A stretch of DNA of 48,577 nucleotides from an uncultured Prevotellaceae bacterium (GTDB taxonomy: Bacteria; Bacteroidota; Bacteroidia; Bacteroidales; Bacteroidaceae): contig CACXIP010000035.1 in NCBI GenBank assembly GCA_902767775.1, forward strand, positions 1-48,577. The letters are read 5' to 3'. Shown here piece after piece: positions 16,701 to 23,376 of this stretch (position 1 is its first letter; each line of letters starts with the position of its first letter). A program made the translations under genes and the position numbers. The notes beneath the pieces are model-generated. The model did not search any database. It was not told the DNA's origin and saw only the letters and a list, made by a program, of their open reading frames with translations.

Positions 16701-17828
16701 TTTGAGCGAGTTGATGCACGCCTCGGGCGTCTGACCTCCGATATAATAATGCGTCGCCACGAAGTCCACTCGGTAGTTGTGCGCCTCGCACGAGTCCACG
16801 TATGCCTTCACCCATGCCGTGTTGGGGTTGCAGCAGGCAAAGGTACCGATACGCATACCGCTGCGGAGATAGTCGGCGTGGAGTCGGATGAGGTTGTCGA
16901 CGGTCATGTACATCTCGCTGCCGCTGGTGTTGTCGGGCTCATTCACGCCCAACACATGCGCCGAGGTCTGGTTGTTGAGCGCGTCCCATGAGGGCCATGC
17001 CCATGTGGCGTTCCCGGTATAGGTAGAGCCTGTCTCATGGTGCCGCTGCGGCACATAGTCGTAGTTGGACTCCACGTAGTTCTCCGCATTCCATTGGTAG
17101 AACCACGTCACACGCATCAGTCCCATGGGTGTGGGGGTGCGTCCCGCATATCCCTTCTTGCTGGGCCATCGCCACCGCAGGATACGCAGGAAACTGACGC
17201 TGCCCCGCATATCCTTGGGGAGGGTGACGGTGATGTCGCCGTCGTTGGCGATGAAGCAGTGGCTGTATCCCGTGCCATCGGCATGGTTGGCCATGGTCAC
17301 CATATACCCTCTCTTGAGCGTGAAACTGTTGATGGCGTTGTCGAAGTCGCCCAACCTGTCGTAATAGGCATTCACCTCATACTCGCTGTTGGACTCCCCT
17401 TGCTGTGCTGTCTCCTTATACACCGTCAGCGGATGGCACGTCAGGCTGTAGGGCAGCACGATGGTGCCATGGCGGTAGGTCTCCACGCGGCAGTTGGTGC
17501 CGTCAACGGCCTGTGCGCCATTGACGGAGATGAATTTCAGCCACGAAGCGGTCACCTCCGACGGACGTATGTTGGCAAAGACCACAGTCGCCCTGTCGTT
17601 GGTAATATTGACGCGCGCCGTCATCGCCGTCTGTCCCTCTCCTGCCGTGATGGTATAGTCGATGGCGGAGGAGAGCGTCATGTCGGCGGTGTGCTGCGCC
17701 ACCGTCTGTGTGGTGTTCACCGCCGTCGACAGCGTCGACCCATTGTAGGTCAGCGAACGGGTGATGGCCATAGCGTGATTCGCCATGGCACATAAGAAGA
17801 TGCAGAGGAATAGTTTCAGCCTGTTCAT
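13758..17828 (-). CDS. Secreted GH128-like beta-1,3-glucanase with accessory domains and dockerin
   Basis: A 1356-residue exported enzyme. The start at 17828 gives a clear signal peptide (MNRLKLFLCIFLCAMANHAMA); the frame is open further upstream, but that part is a shadow of umuC. Residues ~215-460 match the GH128/Asl1-like glycosidase fold: VLGVNEPDN with acid/base Glu297, THYYIGG, and VWCTEWNNG with nucleophile Glu390. The family cleaves beta-1,3-glucan. The middle (~700-1180) holds two related beta modules with LPNGVYRLTADFATT-like text, probably carbohydrate-binding. The end is a dockerin-type pair of calcium loops (DVNRDGNINIAD and ADFNNDTTVNITD). It begins 13 bp after umuC, an odd partner. 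Substrate is inferred from family only. Confidence 0.8.
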   Translation of the reverse strand: MNRLKLFLCIFLCAMANHAMAITRSLTYNGSTLSTAVNTTQTVAQHTADMTLSSAIDYTITAGEGQTAMTARVNITNDRATVVFANIRPSEVTASWLKFISVNGAQAVDGTNCRVETYRHGTIVLPYSLTCHPLTVYKETAQQGESNSEYEVNAYYDRLGDFDNAINSFTLKRGYMVTMANHADGTGYSHCFIANDGDITVTLPKDMRGSVSFLRILRWRWPSKKGYAGRTPTPMGLMRVTWFYQWNAENYVESNYDYVPQRHHETGSTYTGNATWAWPSWDALNNQTSAHVLGVNEPDNTSGSEMYMTVDNLIRLHADYLRSGMRIGTFACCNPNTAWVKAYVDSCEAHNYRVDFVATHYYIGGQTPEACINSLKSLYNATGLPVWCTEWNNGANWTSESQFYTDTKKAWYQWGSGNDQEMNGIWLTDVLRRADYSENTEWLERFAVYNNVEQKRFVHWESDDFWTTAGGDIYGAYNSDFAYKKTSDVWMDWRDQGNPRHLAGGYAADGEHINLMWSDPNTDWTKTVYVQQQTSGSVWTARATLGVSDDMGRSASLAVADCPGKKVFRIACVDAKGQYHYSNTIDLTATDVPNGYAKITSLPDNCEDFYYVVSSKANTALCWTLDNASPTDDYTSLVGTSKEAWSGASGTVTGNGIGLVELYNSASAGIKMQQTVAVPNGIYKVVLYATSHNARGENGATLNGTRDDVAYVFATTSGNTKKTYFTASGVTPGFLSNEPLECVVSDIRVTDGTLTLGLGLDLANITGWHCIQIKSLTRTGDIEGVSAGVSSFKSVHYAAPSEAGSNLAQVWQIEPNATGGYAIRCPAQYDDVLCGTLFQTDGKTHVGTAASAFIPVYDASADSWRIKHVASDTYCGVGGTPSAGDEVAGNKSQGQADQLVIYAVRKADFNQWYIADRHHTEATYTIANPNLSWGTAIGSPSGGGRVEYPVRWNFQHRFEGWNDAFMGTAALSDGHTGTFFNAWAGTLNYAELSQEVRHLPNGVYRLTADFATTNGYSRTTSRTALYANAGEGNISRSYNITGTGDNAFNPYECYVLVKDNKMTVGARSDGTWFKVADFRLEYVCAEGEATDDIRGWLDNGRALQHQCWRMGDAWLDLSGFPECRNLQVDQIPDNALIKIAPGATVDAAYHTKNIIQDGKCALWVITDEASLEVLESFEAAEVRYERHDGAGEWHELFLPFALTSSQGVKVAQVVGVDGTKLRCLVSSASQPNVPALVRFDDATLVLKNISAQPTAEYGDEETRLQGTYRDGGTVRPLRWNAEAAESFSDLTLIFIGDVNRDGNINIADVMGAVVIAIGNDDAAPHLFDHDAADFNNDTTVNITDVMAIVSYVLNGR

Positions 17829-17841
17829 GTTGATTGTTGTT

Positions 17842-19140
17842 TCATTCCACGTCGATGATGTCCGACCAGCGGGTGGTGTAGTTGGGACTTTTGCGGTCGC
17901 GGCGGATGGCGGAGGCAAAATCCGACGCCTTGCCCTTGCCGTCCTTCGCGGTGTATTGCTGCGAACCAAGGACGATGGTCTCGCGGCCGTTGATTTTGTT
18001 GATGCGGTCGACAGCCTCGTCGAGACGGCGCAGGCGTTTGTAGCGCTCTGAGTCGTAATCGAGGAAACTCGTCTGCACCGCACTGTCGGGGGTGATGTCC
18101 ATCACGATGACGCCCGCCCGCTTGTAGCCATAGCCCTGACGGAACATCCGCTCGAGGCACGCCAGTGCGCAGGATACAATGCTCACCGTGGCATTGGTGG
18201 GTGTGGGCAGGGTGAGGACATACGACATGCCATACTGCGGCAGGTCGTCGCGGAAATGGTTGGTGTCGATGAACACCTGGATGACAGAGGCGACGGAGTG
18301 CTGCCGCCGCAGTTTCTCTGCGCAGCGCGCCGCATAGTTGGCCACATGGGTGCGGATGTCCTCTATGCTGGTGAGATTGTGAGGGAACGACCTCGAGGTG
18401 CAGACGCTCTTTTTCGTCACCATCTCCATATCGTCGAAGGGGATGCAGTCGATGCCGTTGAGTTCACGCCAGGTGCGCATGCCCACGATGTTGAAATACG
18501 ACCTCACCCACGACTCGACATGGGCGGCAAAATCATAGGCGGTGCGCACATTGAGGGCAGCCAGTTTGCGCTCCCACCGCCGGCCGATGCCCCACACGTC
18601 GCCTACGGGGAAGAGACGAAGCGCCGTCTCCCGTTTGTCGTCGTTGTCGATAAGACAGCAGTGATGGTAGCCCGGGTATTTCTTGGCGAACTTGCTCGCC
18701 ACCTTCGCCAACGTCTTGGTGGGTGCGATGCCGATGCTCACCGGCATGCCCAGTCCGCGGCGAATCTGTTCATAAAGGCCCTCGCCCCACTCCTTCAGGG
18801 CATCGCCCTCCATGTCGGGCAGCAGACAGAACCCCTCGTCGATGCTGTAGCGGTGGAACTCGTGCGAGGCACGGCGCACGATGTTCATCAACCGGCGTGT
18901 CATGTCGGCATACAGTTCGTAGTTGGAGGAGAAGGCGTAGATGTGTTGCCCCGGAAAGAGGTCGGCGAGTTGGAAGAACGGTGTGCCCTCCTTGATGCCC
19001 ATCAGTTTCGCCTCGTTGCTGCGCGCGACGACACAGCCGTCGTTGTTCGACAGCACCACCACGGGTTTTCCTACCAAGTCGGGGCGGAAAGCCCGCTCAC
19101 AACTGACGAAGCAGTTATCTACATCAACGAGGGCGTACAT
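17842..19140 (-). CDS. umuC: Y-family DNA polymerase V catalytic subunit UmuC
   Basis: A 432-residue translesion polymerase. The palm carries the metal-binding residues Asp6 and Asp8 (ALVDVDNCFVSCE) and Asp101-Glu102 (YSIDEGF); SIGIAPTKTLAKVASKFAKK is the conserved polymerase segment, followed by the helix-hairpin-helix GDVWGIGRRWERKL and the little-finger region. I chose ATG 19140 (MYALVDVD), the normal start; the upstream open frame only translates repeats. It normally lies directly after umuD, but here 686 bp of repetitive DNA separates the two. A TATATTTG box on the minus strand at 19607-19614, inside that block, might restore a promoter. Confidence 0.95.
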   Translation of the reverse strand: MYALVDVDNCFVSCERAFRPDLVGKPVVVLSNNDGCVVARSNEAKLMGIKEGTPFFQLADLFPGQHIYAFSSNYELYADMTRRLMNIVRRASHEFHRYSIDEGFCLLPDMEGDALKEWGEGLYEQIRRGLGMPVSIGIAPTKTLAKVASKFAKKYPGYHHCCLIDNDDKRETALRLFPVGDVWGIGRRWERKLAALNVRTAYDFAAHVESWVRSYFNIVGMRTWRELNGIDCIPFDDMEMVTKKSVCTSRSFPHNLTSIEDIRTHVANYAARCAEKLRRQHSVASVIQVFIDTNHFRDDLPQYGMSYVLTLPTPTNATVSIVSCALACLERMFRQGYGYKRAGVIVMDITPDSAVQTSFLDYDSERYKRLRRLDEAVDRINKINGRETIVLGSQQYTAKDGKGKASDFASAIRRDRKSPNYTTRWSDIIDVE

Positions 19141-19181
19141 GGGGGAAGATTTTGAGGTTTGAGGTTTGAGATTTGAGATTT

Positions 19182-19245
19182 GAGATTTGAGATTTAAGCT
19201 TCGCTTGATTGTCGGCTGCACCTCGGCATACTGAAAGCAAGCTTT
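19182..19245. repeat. 64-bp direct repeat, copy 1
   Basis: It runs from GAGATTTGAGATTTAAGC to the sequence ending AAAGCAAGCTTT and is identical to 19321-19384. The GCTTCGCTTGATTGTCGGC core reads on the minus strand as the FQYAEVQPTIKRSL phrase of spurious ORFs, which I recall seeing repeatedly in Prevotella genomes. Confidence 0.9.
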
Positions 19246-19320
19246 GCCTTTGTCGAATTCTGTCACGACTCGGCCTAATTGATGCGAGCATCATTCGGCT
19301 ACTCGGTTGGCACGACAATT

Positions 19321-19384
19321 GAGATTTGAGATTTAAGCTTCGCTTGATTGTCGGCTGCACCTCGGCATACTGAAAGCAAGCTTT
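19321..19384. repeat. 64-bp direct repeat, copy 2
   Basis: Exact copy of 19182-19245. A flanking phrase CGGTTGGCACGACAATTGAG precedes this copy (from ~19304) and recurs at ~19394, so a longer unit was partly duplicated three times. Confidence 0.9.
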
Positions 19385-19463
19385 CGTCTGCACTCGGTTG
19401 GCACGACAATTGAGATTTGAGATTTCTCCACCATGATACAAGAACGTTTGTGCTCAGTCTATA

Positions 19464-19485
19464 GAGACGCAATATATTGCGTCTC
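19464..19485. repeat. Perfect 22-bp palindrome of the GAGACG type
   Basis: GAGACGCAATA followed by its exact reverse complement. It is preceded by TATA and followed by AGTGAC. It lies in the umuD-umuC gap and shares its ends with 7861-7883. Confidence 0.85.
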
Positions 19486-19520
19486 AGTGACATACGGGTT
19501 TTTGTAGCATTCATGGTGGA

Positions 19521-19540
19521 AGACGTGATGTATCACGTCT
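19521..19540. repeat. AGACGTGAT hairpin
   Basis: A 9-bp perfect stem (AGACGTGAT/ATCACGTCT) with a 2-base loop, 36 bp after the previous palindrome. Same family by shape: an AGACG arm and an AT-rich centre. Confidence 0.8.
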
Positions 19541-19644
19541 CTACGACGTTGCACTGCCCTTTTGCCACGTTCACCACGTTCATCGGGATTTGTAATCCCG
19601 ATGCCCCAAATATAAGGATTTGCAATCCTATCACAAGCATTCAT

Positions 19645-19735
19645 ATGTCTAAACTCCTTAAAATAATCTCCAAACGACCAAACGACCAATCTCCCAAACA
19701 ACCAGCTAATGTCTAAACTCCTAAACTCCTAAACG
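19645..19735 (-). repeat. Composite repeat GGAGTTTA + GTTTGGGAG, reverse copy
   Basis: Reading the minus strand: GGAGTTTAGGAGTTTAGACA, then TTAGCTGGTTGTTTGGGAG, ATTGGTCGTTTGGTCGTTTGG, AGATTATTTTAAGGAG and TTTAGACAT. The same order of phrases is found at 21025-21120 and 23210-23373, and in part at 46076-46224, with different numbers of the inner units. Confidence 0.75.
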
Positions 19736-19826
19736 GCTTAACTACTTTCCACCATTTGAATTTTAAATTCTTAAATCCTTAAATCTTAATCTTTAATTTT
19801 TCATCTTTAATCTTTAATTATTTTTC

Positions 19827-20279
19827 CTATTTTTTGTGCCAATTTTTGATGGTATATTGCACCACGCCCCAGATGGTGAGTTCATCATCAGCGGTGATTT
19901 TGATGACAGGGAACTTGTCGTTGGCGGGAACCAGGTTGATATATCCCTCATCGTAGTGCGTGTTGTCGAAGAACTTCACGGTGAAGCGGTTGTCGTAGTA
20001 TGCCACCACGACATCGCCGTTGCGGGGTGTGAGCGAGCGGTCGATGACGAGGATGTCGCCGTCGCAGATGCCGGCTTCCATCATCGAGTCACCCCTCACC
20101 CGTCCGTAGAACGTGGTGTCGGGATGGCGTATCATATCTTTATTGAAGTCGAGCACCTCCACCTCGTAGGCCTCAGCCGGCGAGGGGAAGCCCGCCTTGA
20201 TGCCCGGGGCGTAGCTCAACGCCAGTTGGGTGACGAACTCACTGCGTATGAACTCTACCTCATTTTCATTCTTTTCCAT
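19827..20279 (-). CDS. umuD: UmuD-type self-cleaving SOS protein (S24 peptidase)
   Basis: A 150-residue protein that becomes the UmuD' partner of UmuC after RecA-stimulated self-cleavage. The cleavage pair is Ala29-Gly30 (GIKAGFPSP), the nucleophile Ser65 (RGDSMMEAG) and the general base Lys102 (NRFTVKFF); all are in place and length is normal for UmuD. There is no helix-turn-helix, so it is not LexA. It starts 24 bp after xpt and probably shares its transcript. umuC should follow at once but is 686 bp away. No LexA box was recognised upstream. Confidence 0.93.
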   Translation of the reverse strand: MEKNENEVEFIRSEFVTQLALSYAPGIKAGFPSPAEAYEVEVLDFNKDMIRHPDTTFYGRVRGDSMMEAGICDGDILVIDRSLTPRNGDVVVAYYDNRFTVKFFDNTHYDEGYINLVPANDKFPVIKITADDELTIWGVVQYTIKNWHKK

Positions 20280-20303
20280 CCTACTCTATTTGATGATTGT
20301 TTT

Positions 20304-20900
20304 TTAATCTTCTCTTGCTTTCTGCTCACGGAAGCGGATGGTCTGTGTCTCCCAGTCCATTTCATCGATAATGGCGATTGACTCCAAATGGTATCCCTCT
20401 TCGCGCAGTTGGCGGCCGCCCTTCTGCTGACCTTTCTCTACGGCGATGCCGATGCCAGCCACCTTGCCGCCAGCCTGATGCACCAGGTCGATGAGGGCAC
20501 GCACCGCTTGTCCGTCGGCCAGGAAGTCATCAACTATCAGCACACGGTCGGTGGGGTGCAGATAAGGTTTGGACACAAACACATGGTTCATCTTCTTATG
20601 GGTGAACGAGAAGGCCTGCGACACATACTTGCTGTCAGTGCTGTTGGCGGTCTCGCTCTTCTTGGCAAACACCACGGGCACGTCATACAGATTGCCCAGC
20701 ATAGTGGCTATAGCAATACCGCTTGCCTCGATGGTAAGCACCTTGTTCACCTCCACGCCACTAAAGCGCTGTTTCAGTTCGACAGCTATCTGGCGTATGA
20801 TACCGATGTCTATCTGGTGATTCAGGAAGTTGTCAATCTTCAGGATGTCTCCTGGTTTGATAATTCCGTCACTTGCTATTCTTTCCTCTAGGAAGTTCAT
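20304..20900 (-). CDS. xpt: Xanthine phosphoribosyltransferase
   Basis: A 198-residue cytoplasmic enzyme converting xanthine and PRPP to XMP in purine salvage. The PRPP-binding loop is RVLIVDDFLADGQAV (119-133), the N-terminal KIDNFLNHQID segment is characteristic of Xpt, and the length is standard. It is the first gene of the unit with umuD 24 bp downstream, a purine-salvage gene in front of an SOS pair. A minus-strand TATTTTTG box at 20961-20968 gives a leader of about 55 nt, too short for a purine riboswitch. Confidence 0.93.
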   Translation of the reverse strand: MNFLEERIASDGIIKPGDILKIDNFLNHQIDIGIIRQIAVELKQRFSGVEVNKVLTIEASGIAIATMLGNLYDVPVVFAKKSETANSTDSKYVSQAFSFTHKKMNHVFVSKPYLHPTDRVLIVDDFLADGQAVRALIDLVHQAGGKVAGIGIAVEKGQQKGGRQLREEGYHLESIAIIDEMDWETQTIRFREQKARED

Positions 20901-20960
20901 AATCAGTTATATTTGCTTGGTGTCCATCGGATGTGGACAGCATTTTTGGTTTCTGGGAGA

Positions 20961-20968
20961 CAAAAATA
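20961..20968 (-). promoter_or_regulatory. Candidate -7 box (TATTTTTG) of xpt
   Basis: The minus strand reads TATTTTTG, matching TAnnTTTG, about 60 bp upstream of the xpt ATG. A -33 TTTG at the right spacing is not evident. Confidence 0.5.
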
Positions 20969-21024
20969 AGCATTTTTTCCCAATGATGATTACTTTCTTG
21001 CCAATTATTGAGCTTTTGGAGACT

Positions 21025-21120
21025 AGTTGGTCGTTTGGGCGTTTGGGAGATTGGGCGTTTGGGAGATTGGGCGTTTGGTCGTTTGGGTTTTTAAGGAGTT
21101 TAGGAGTCTAGGAGTTTAGA
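21025..21120 (+). repeat. Composite repeat GTTTGGGAG + GGAGTTTA, forward copy
   Basis: AGTTGGTCGTTTGGGCG, then two units of TTTGGGAGATTGGGCG, then TTTGGTCGTTTGGG and TTTTTAAGGAGTTTAGGAG, ending GGAGTTTAGACAAT. It lies between xpt and the secreted TIM-barrel gene. The remaining DNA at 20970-21024 and 21121-21148 shows no gene. Confidence 0.75.
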
Positions 21121-21148
21121 CAATACAAGTGCTTATCACAGATCAAAT

Positions 21149-21329
21149 CTCTCACCTCTCACCTCTCACCTCTTACCTCTCACCTCTCACCTCTCACCTC
21201 TTACCTCTCACCTCTCACCTCTTACCTCTCACCACTTACCTCTCACCACTCACCTCTCACCTCTCACCTCTTACCTCTCACCTCTTACCTCCCACCTCTC
21301 ACCTCTTACCTCTCACCTCTTACCTCTCT
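21149..21329. repeat. Heptamer array CACCTCT/TACCTCT, about 26 units
   Basis: About 180 bp of CACCTCT with scattered C-to-T changes at the first base and a few CACTTAC or CCACCTC variants. On the minus strand it reads AGAGGTG/AGAGGTA. The last unit forms the final codons and TAA of the 21320-23197 gene (KIER-stop), so the array abuts and overlaps a coding end. Confidence 0.92.
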
Positions 21330-23197
21330 ATCTTCAATCCCACATAGCTGTGGGCAGGCAACTGCACGTCGAAGACTGTCTGATTGTCCTTATAGCCCAC
21401 GAAGCGCCATCTGGTGTACATTACCTGGGCGGGCAGCAACTGCTTGCCGGTGAGAAGGTCGCGCAATGATTTCACCTTGTCGTTGACCACCACGCGGAGG
21501 TTCACGGCCTGGTCGTTGAAGTTCTCCACCACCATCGTCTTGTTGTCGTAGGGGAACAGCGCCACCTTCGATGGTCCCTCGATATATGCGCCCACATCCT
21601 TGCTCATGGCACCGCGGATGATGTTGAGTGCAGGAGCGGGGAAGTCATAGAGGTTGCCAAAATCATCAGGGATGGTGAGCACGAAAAGGATGCCCTTGGA
21701 ATAGGTATCGCGCAGCAGGATGGGATATCCCGACACACCGCCCGTGAGCGGACGACCGGCACTGACCACCTCCCACGCGTCGTTGGTGAAATACTTCACC
21801 TGCGGGATGATGAACTCACGCTCCGACTTGCCAGCCATGCCGAAGTCGTTGACGATGGCCTTCAGGTCGCCGCAGTACAGTTCCACCACATCGGCCAGTT
21901 GGTCTTTGATGACTTTGAGGAGTCCCGTCGTGATGATGACATCGCCGCCCTTACGCAGTTGCCGCTTGATTTTCTCCACTATCTGTGGGTCTTTGGCAGC
22001 TTGCTCGGTGAGCAGGATTTGCTGTCTGTCGTCGAGCCATTGCGGGTGCATGTCCATGGGCAGACCTATCATGCCCAGGTAGTTCTGCAAGAAGTCCTCA
22101 CCGGAGGAATGGTAGGGCTTGTAGGACACAAGACCTATGGGTTTGCCCAACTTCCCCATCAGCTGGTCGGTCTGGTGGAGCGTCACATTGGCATAGCGCG
22201 CCATGGTGGTTGGCGTGATGGTCTTGCCGTCCTTGGTATACGGTGCCACCATCTCGTCGTAACGAAAACTGTTGCCGCCCACCGACTGCCATGGTGCCCG
22301 CTGGGAAGGCGTGATTTTCACCTCAGCCAACTGCATGTAGTTCCACAGGATAATCTCGGGTGTTTTCGACAGCATGGTGAGATGCAGCTGCTCGGCATAG
22401 CGGTCCATGCTCATCTGTATGCCGCCGGCATCCACCCATCCTCCTAAATTGCGACCGGGAGCGATATTCTCAAAATACTGCATGATGTTGTAGCTCAGAT
22501 AATTCTGCAGGTGCTGCGCCGAGGCGGGGTCGCGTGTCTCCGTACCGGTCCACAGTCCGTCGAAATAGGTCGGTTCCTCCTCGAGGTTGAAACCCAGTCC
22601 GTGGAAGTGGTCATACCAGTTGGGGTATTTGATGATGACCTTCACCTTGGGGTTGACTGCCTTGGCAGGATTCACCACCAGTTCGCGCCCTGCGTCTGCC
22701 ATGAGCCGGAGACGATACTCAGTCCAACTCTTGCTGCCCTTTGCGGCTATCTCATCATCGTTTTTTAGGTCGATGAAGAAAAAGTCGTCGAGGATGAAGT
22801 CATCGAAGAACTTGGCGGTGAATTCCGAGATGTGCTTCACCATCTGCCTCTCGTCCTCGCGGGCATAGCTGTAGGTCTCGAAATCGGTGGGTTCGGAGCG
22901 TGTGAATGTGATTCCTCCGCCTACCTCCAATCCTTTGGACAGGAAGAATTTCTTCACCTTGACAAGTGTCTTCTCTGGCACAATGAAGGCGTCACGGTGT
23001 GTCTCCAGATAGATTTTGTCGAGGTCCACCTGACTGCTTACCGTCTCCCATGTGGATTTCAGGAATTTCTCATCCTCCATCCTTGCCACGTCCTGTGCGC
23101 GGATATAGGTGGATACTTTGAAGTTGTTGAACTTCCCGGCTTGGATGGATGTCGCTGCCATCAGCGCCAGAGCCATCATCATGATTGTTCGTTTCAT
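21320..23197 (-). CDS. Secreted protein, probable TIM-barrel carbohydrate-active enzyme of unknown family
   Basis: A 625-residue exported protein with signal peptide [20 protein letters not shown]. The text suggests a glycosidase-like barrel: [17 protein letters not shown] (~131-147), a strand ending in acidic residues, then [43 protein letters not shown] and [14 protein letters not shown], a series of strand-end motifs rich in Asp, Glu, Trp and His. The last ~130 residues look like a beta-sandwich. I do not recognise a named family. It lies downstream of the hybrid regulator (179-bp gap with repeats), so they may be functionally linked. The stop codon is part of the heptamer array. Confidence 0.6.
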   Translation of the reverse strand: MKRTIMMMALALMAATSIQAGKFNNFKVSTYIRAQDVARMEDEKFLKSTWETVSSQVDLDKIYLETHRDAFIVPEKTLVKVKKFFLSKGLEVGGGITFTRSEPTDFETYSYAREDERQMVKHISEFTAKFFDDFILDDFFFIDLKNDDEIAAKGSKSWTEYRLRLMADAGRELVVNPAKAVNPKVKVIIKYPNWYDHFHGLGFNLEEEPTYFDGLWTGTETRDPASAQHLQNYLSYNIMQYFENIAPGRNLGGWVDAGGIQMSMDRYAEQLHLTMLSKTPEIILWNYMQLAEVKITPSQRAPWQSVGGNSFRYDEMVAPYTKDGKTITPTTMARYANVTLHQTDQLMGKLGKPIGLVSYKPYHSSGEDFLQNYLGMIGLPMDMHPQWLDDRQQILLTEQAAKDPQIVEKIKRQLRKGGDVIITTGLLKVIKDQLADVVELYCGDLKAIVNDFGMAGKSEREFIIPQVKYFTNDAWEVVSAGRPLTGGVSGYPILLRDTYSKGILFVLTIPDDFGNLYDFPAPALNIIRGAMSKDVGAYIEGPSKVALFPYDNKTMVVENFNDQAVNLRVVVNDKVKSLRDLLTGKQLLPAQVMYTRWRFVGYKDNQTVFDVQLPAHSYVGLKIER

Positions 23198-23209
23198 ATT
23201 TTGAAGATT

Positions 23210-23373
23210 AAGGAGTTTAGGAGTATAGGAGTTTAGACATTAGTTGGTCGTTTGGGAGATTGGTCGTTTGGTCGTTTGGGAGATTGGGCGTTTGGGAGAT
23301 TGGGCGTTTGGGAGTTTGGGCGTTTGGGAGATTGGGAGATTGGGCGTTTGGGGATTTTTTAGGAGTTTAGACA
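23210..23373 (+). repeat. Composite repeat GGAGTTTA + GTTTGGGAG, long copy
   Basis: AGGAGTTTAGGAGTATAGG and AGTTTAGACATTAGTTGG, then about eight TTTGGGAGATTGG / TTTGGTCG / TTTGGGCG units, then GGGATTTTTTAGGAGTTTAG and ACAC. This is the longest copy. It fills the gap between the regulator gene and the secreted enzyme gene. Confidence 0.75.
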
Positions 23374-23376
23374 CTT

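Larger units (their letters stand above)
19141..19826. other. 686-bp repeat block splitting umuD from umuC
   Basis: No gene is present. From right to left it holds an AT-rich leader, a copy of the GTTTGG/GGAGTTTA composite repeat (19645-19735), two small hairpins around ATCGGGATTTGTAATCCCGAT (19579-19599) and AGGATTTGCAATCCT (19615-19629), two GAGACG-type palindromes, two exact 64-bp direct repeats, and a GAGATTT heptamer run (~19161-19195) ending just before umuC. The minus strand carries TATATTTG at 19614-19607, a good -7 box. Confidence 0.8.

Noticed and set aside
17829-18083. Upstream extension of the GH128-like gene (85 more codons)
   Set aside because: The added text overlaps umuC, is Arg/Ser/Thr-rich, and would bury a perfect signal peptide that starts at 17828.
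19141-19266. Upstream extension of umuC (42 more codons)
   Set aside because: It translates the GAGATTT and 64-bp repeats; UmuC proteins start at MYALVDVD or similar.
19464-19540. GAGACG palindromes as transcription terminators
   Set aside because: No T-tract follows on either strand, and they occur in the middle of a repeat block.
20901-20960. Purine riboswitch in the xpt leader
   Set aside because: The leader from the -7 box is only about 55 nt and shows no three-way-junction pattern.
21129-21347. Plus-strand frame made of SHLLPLT-type repeats
   Set aside because: It is the translation of the CACCTCT heptamer array, with no initiation signal.
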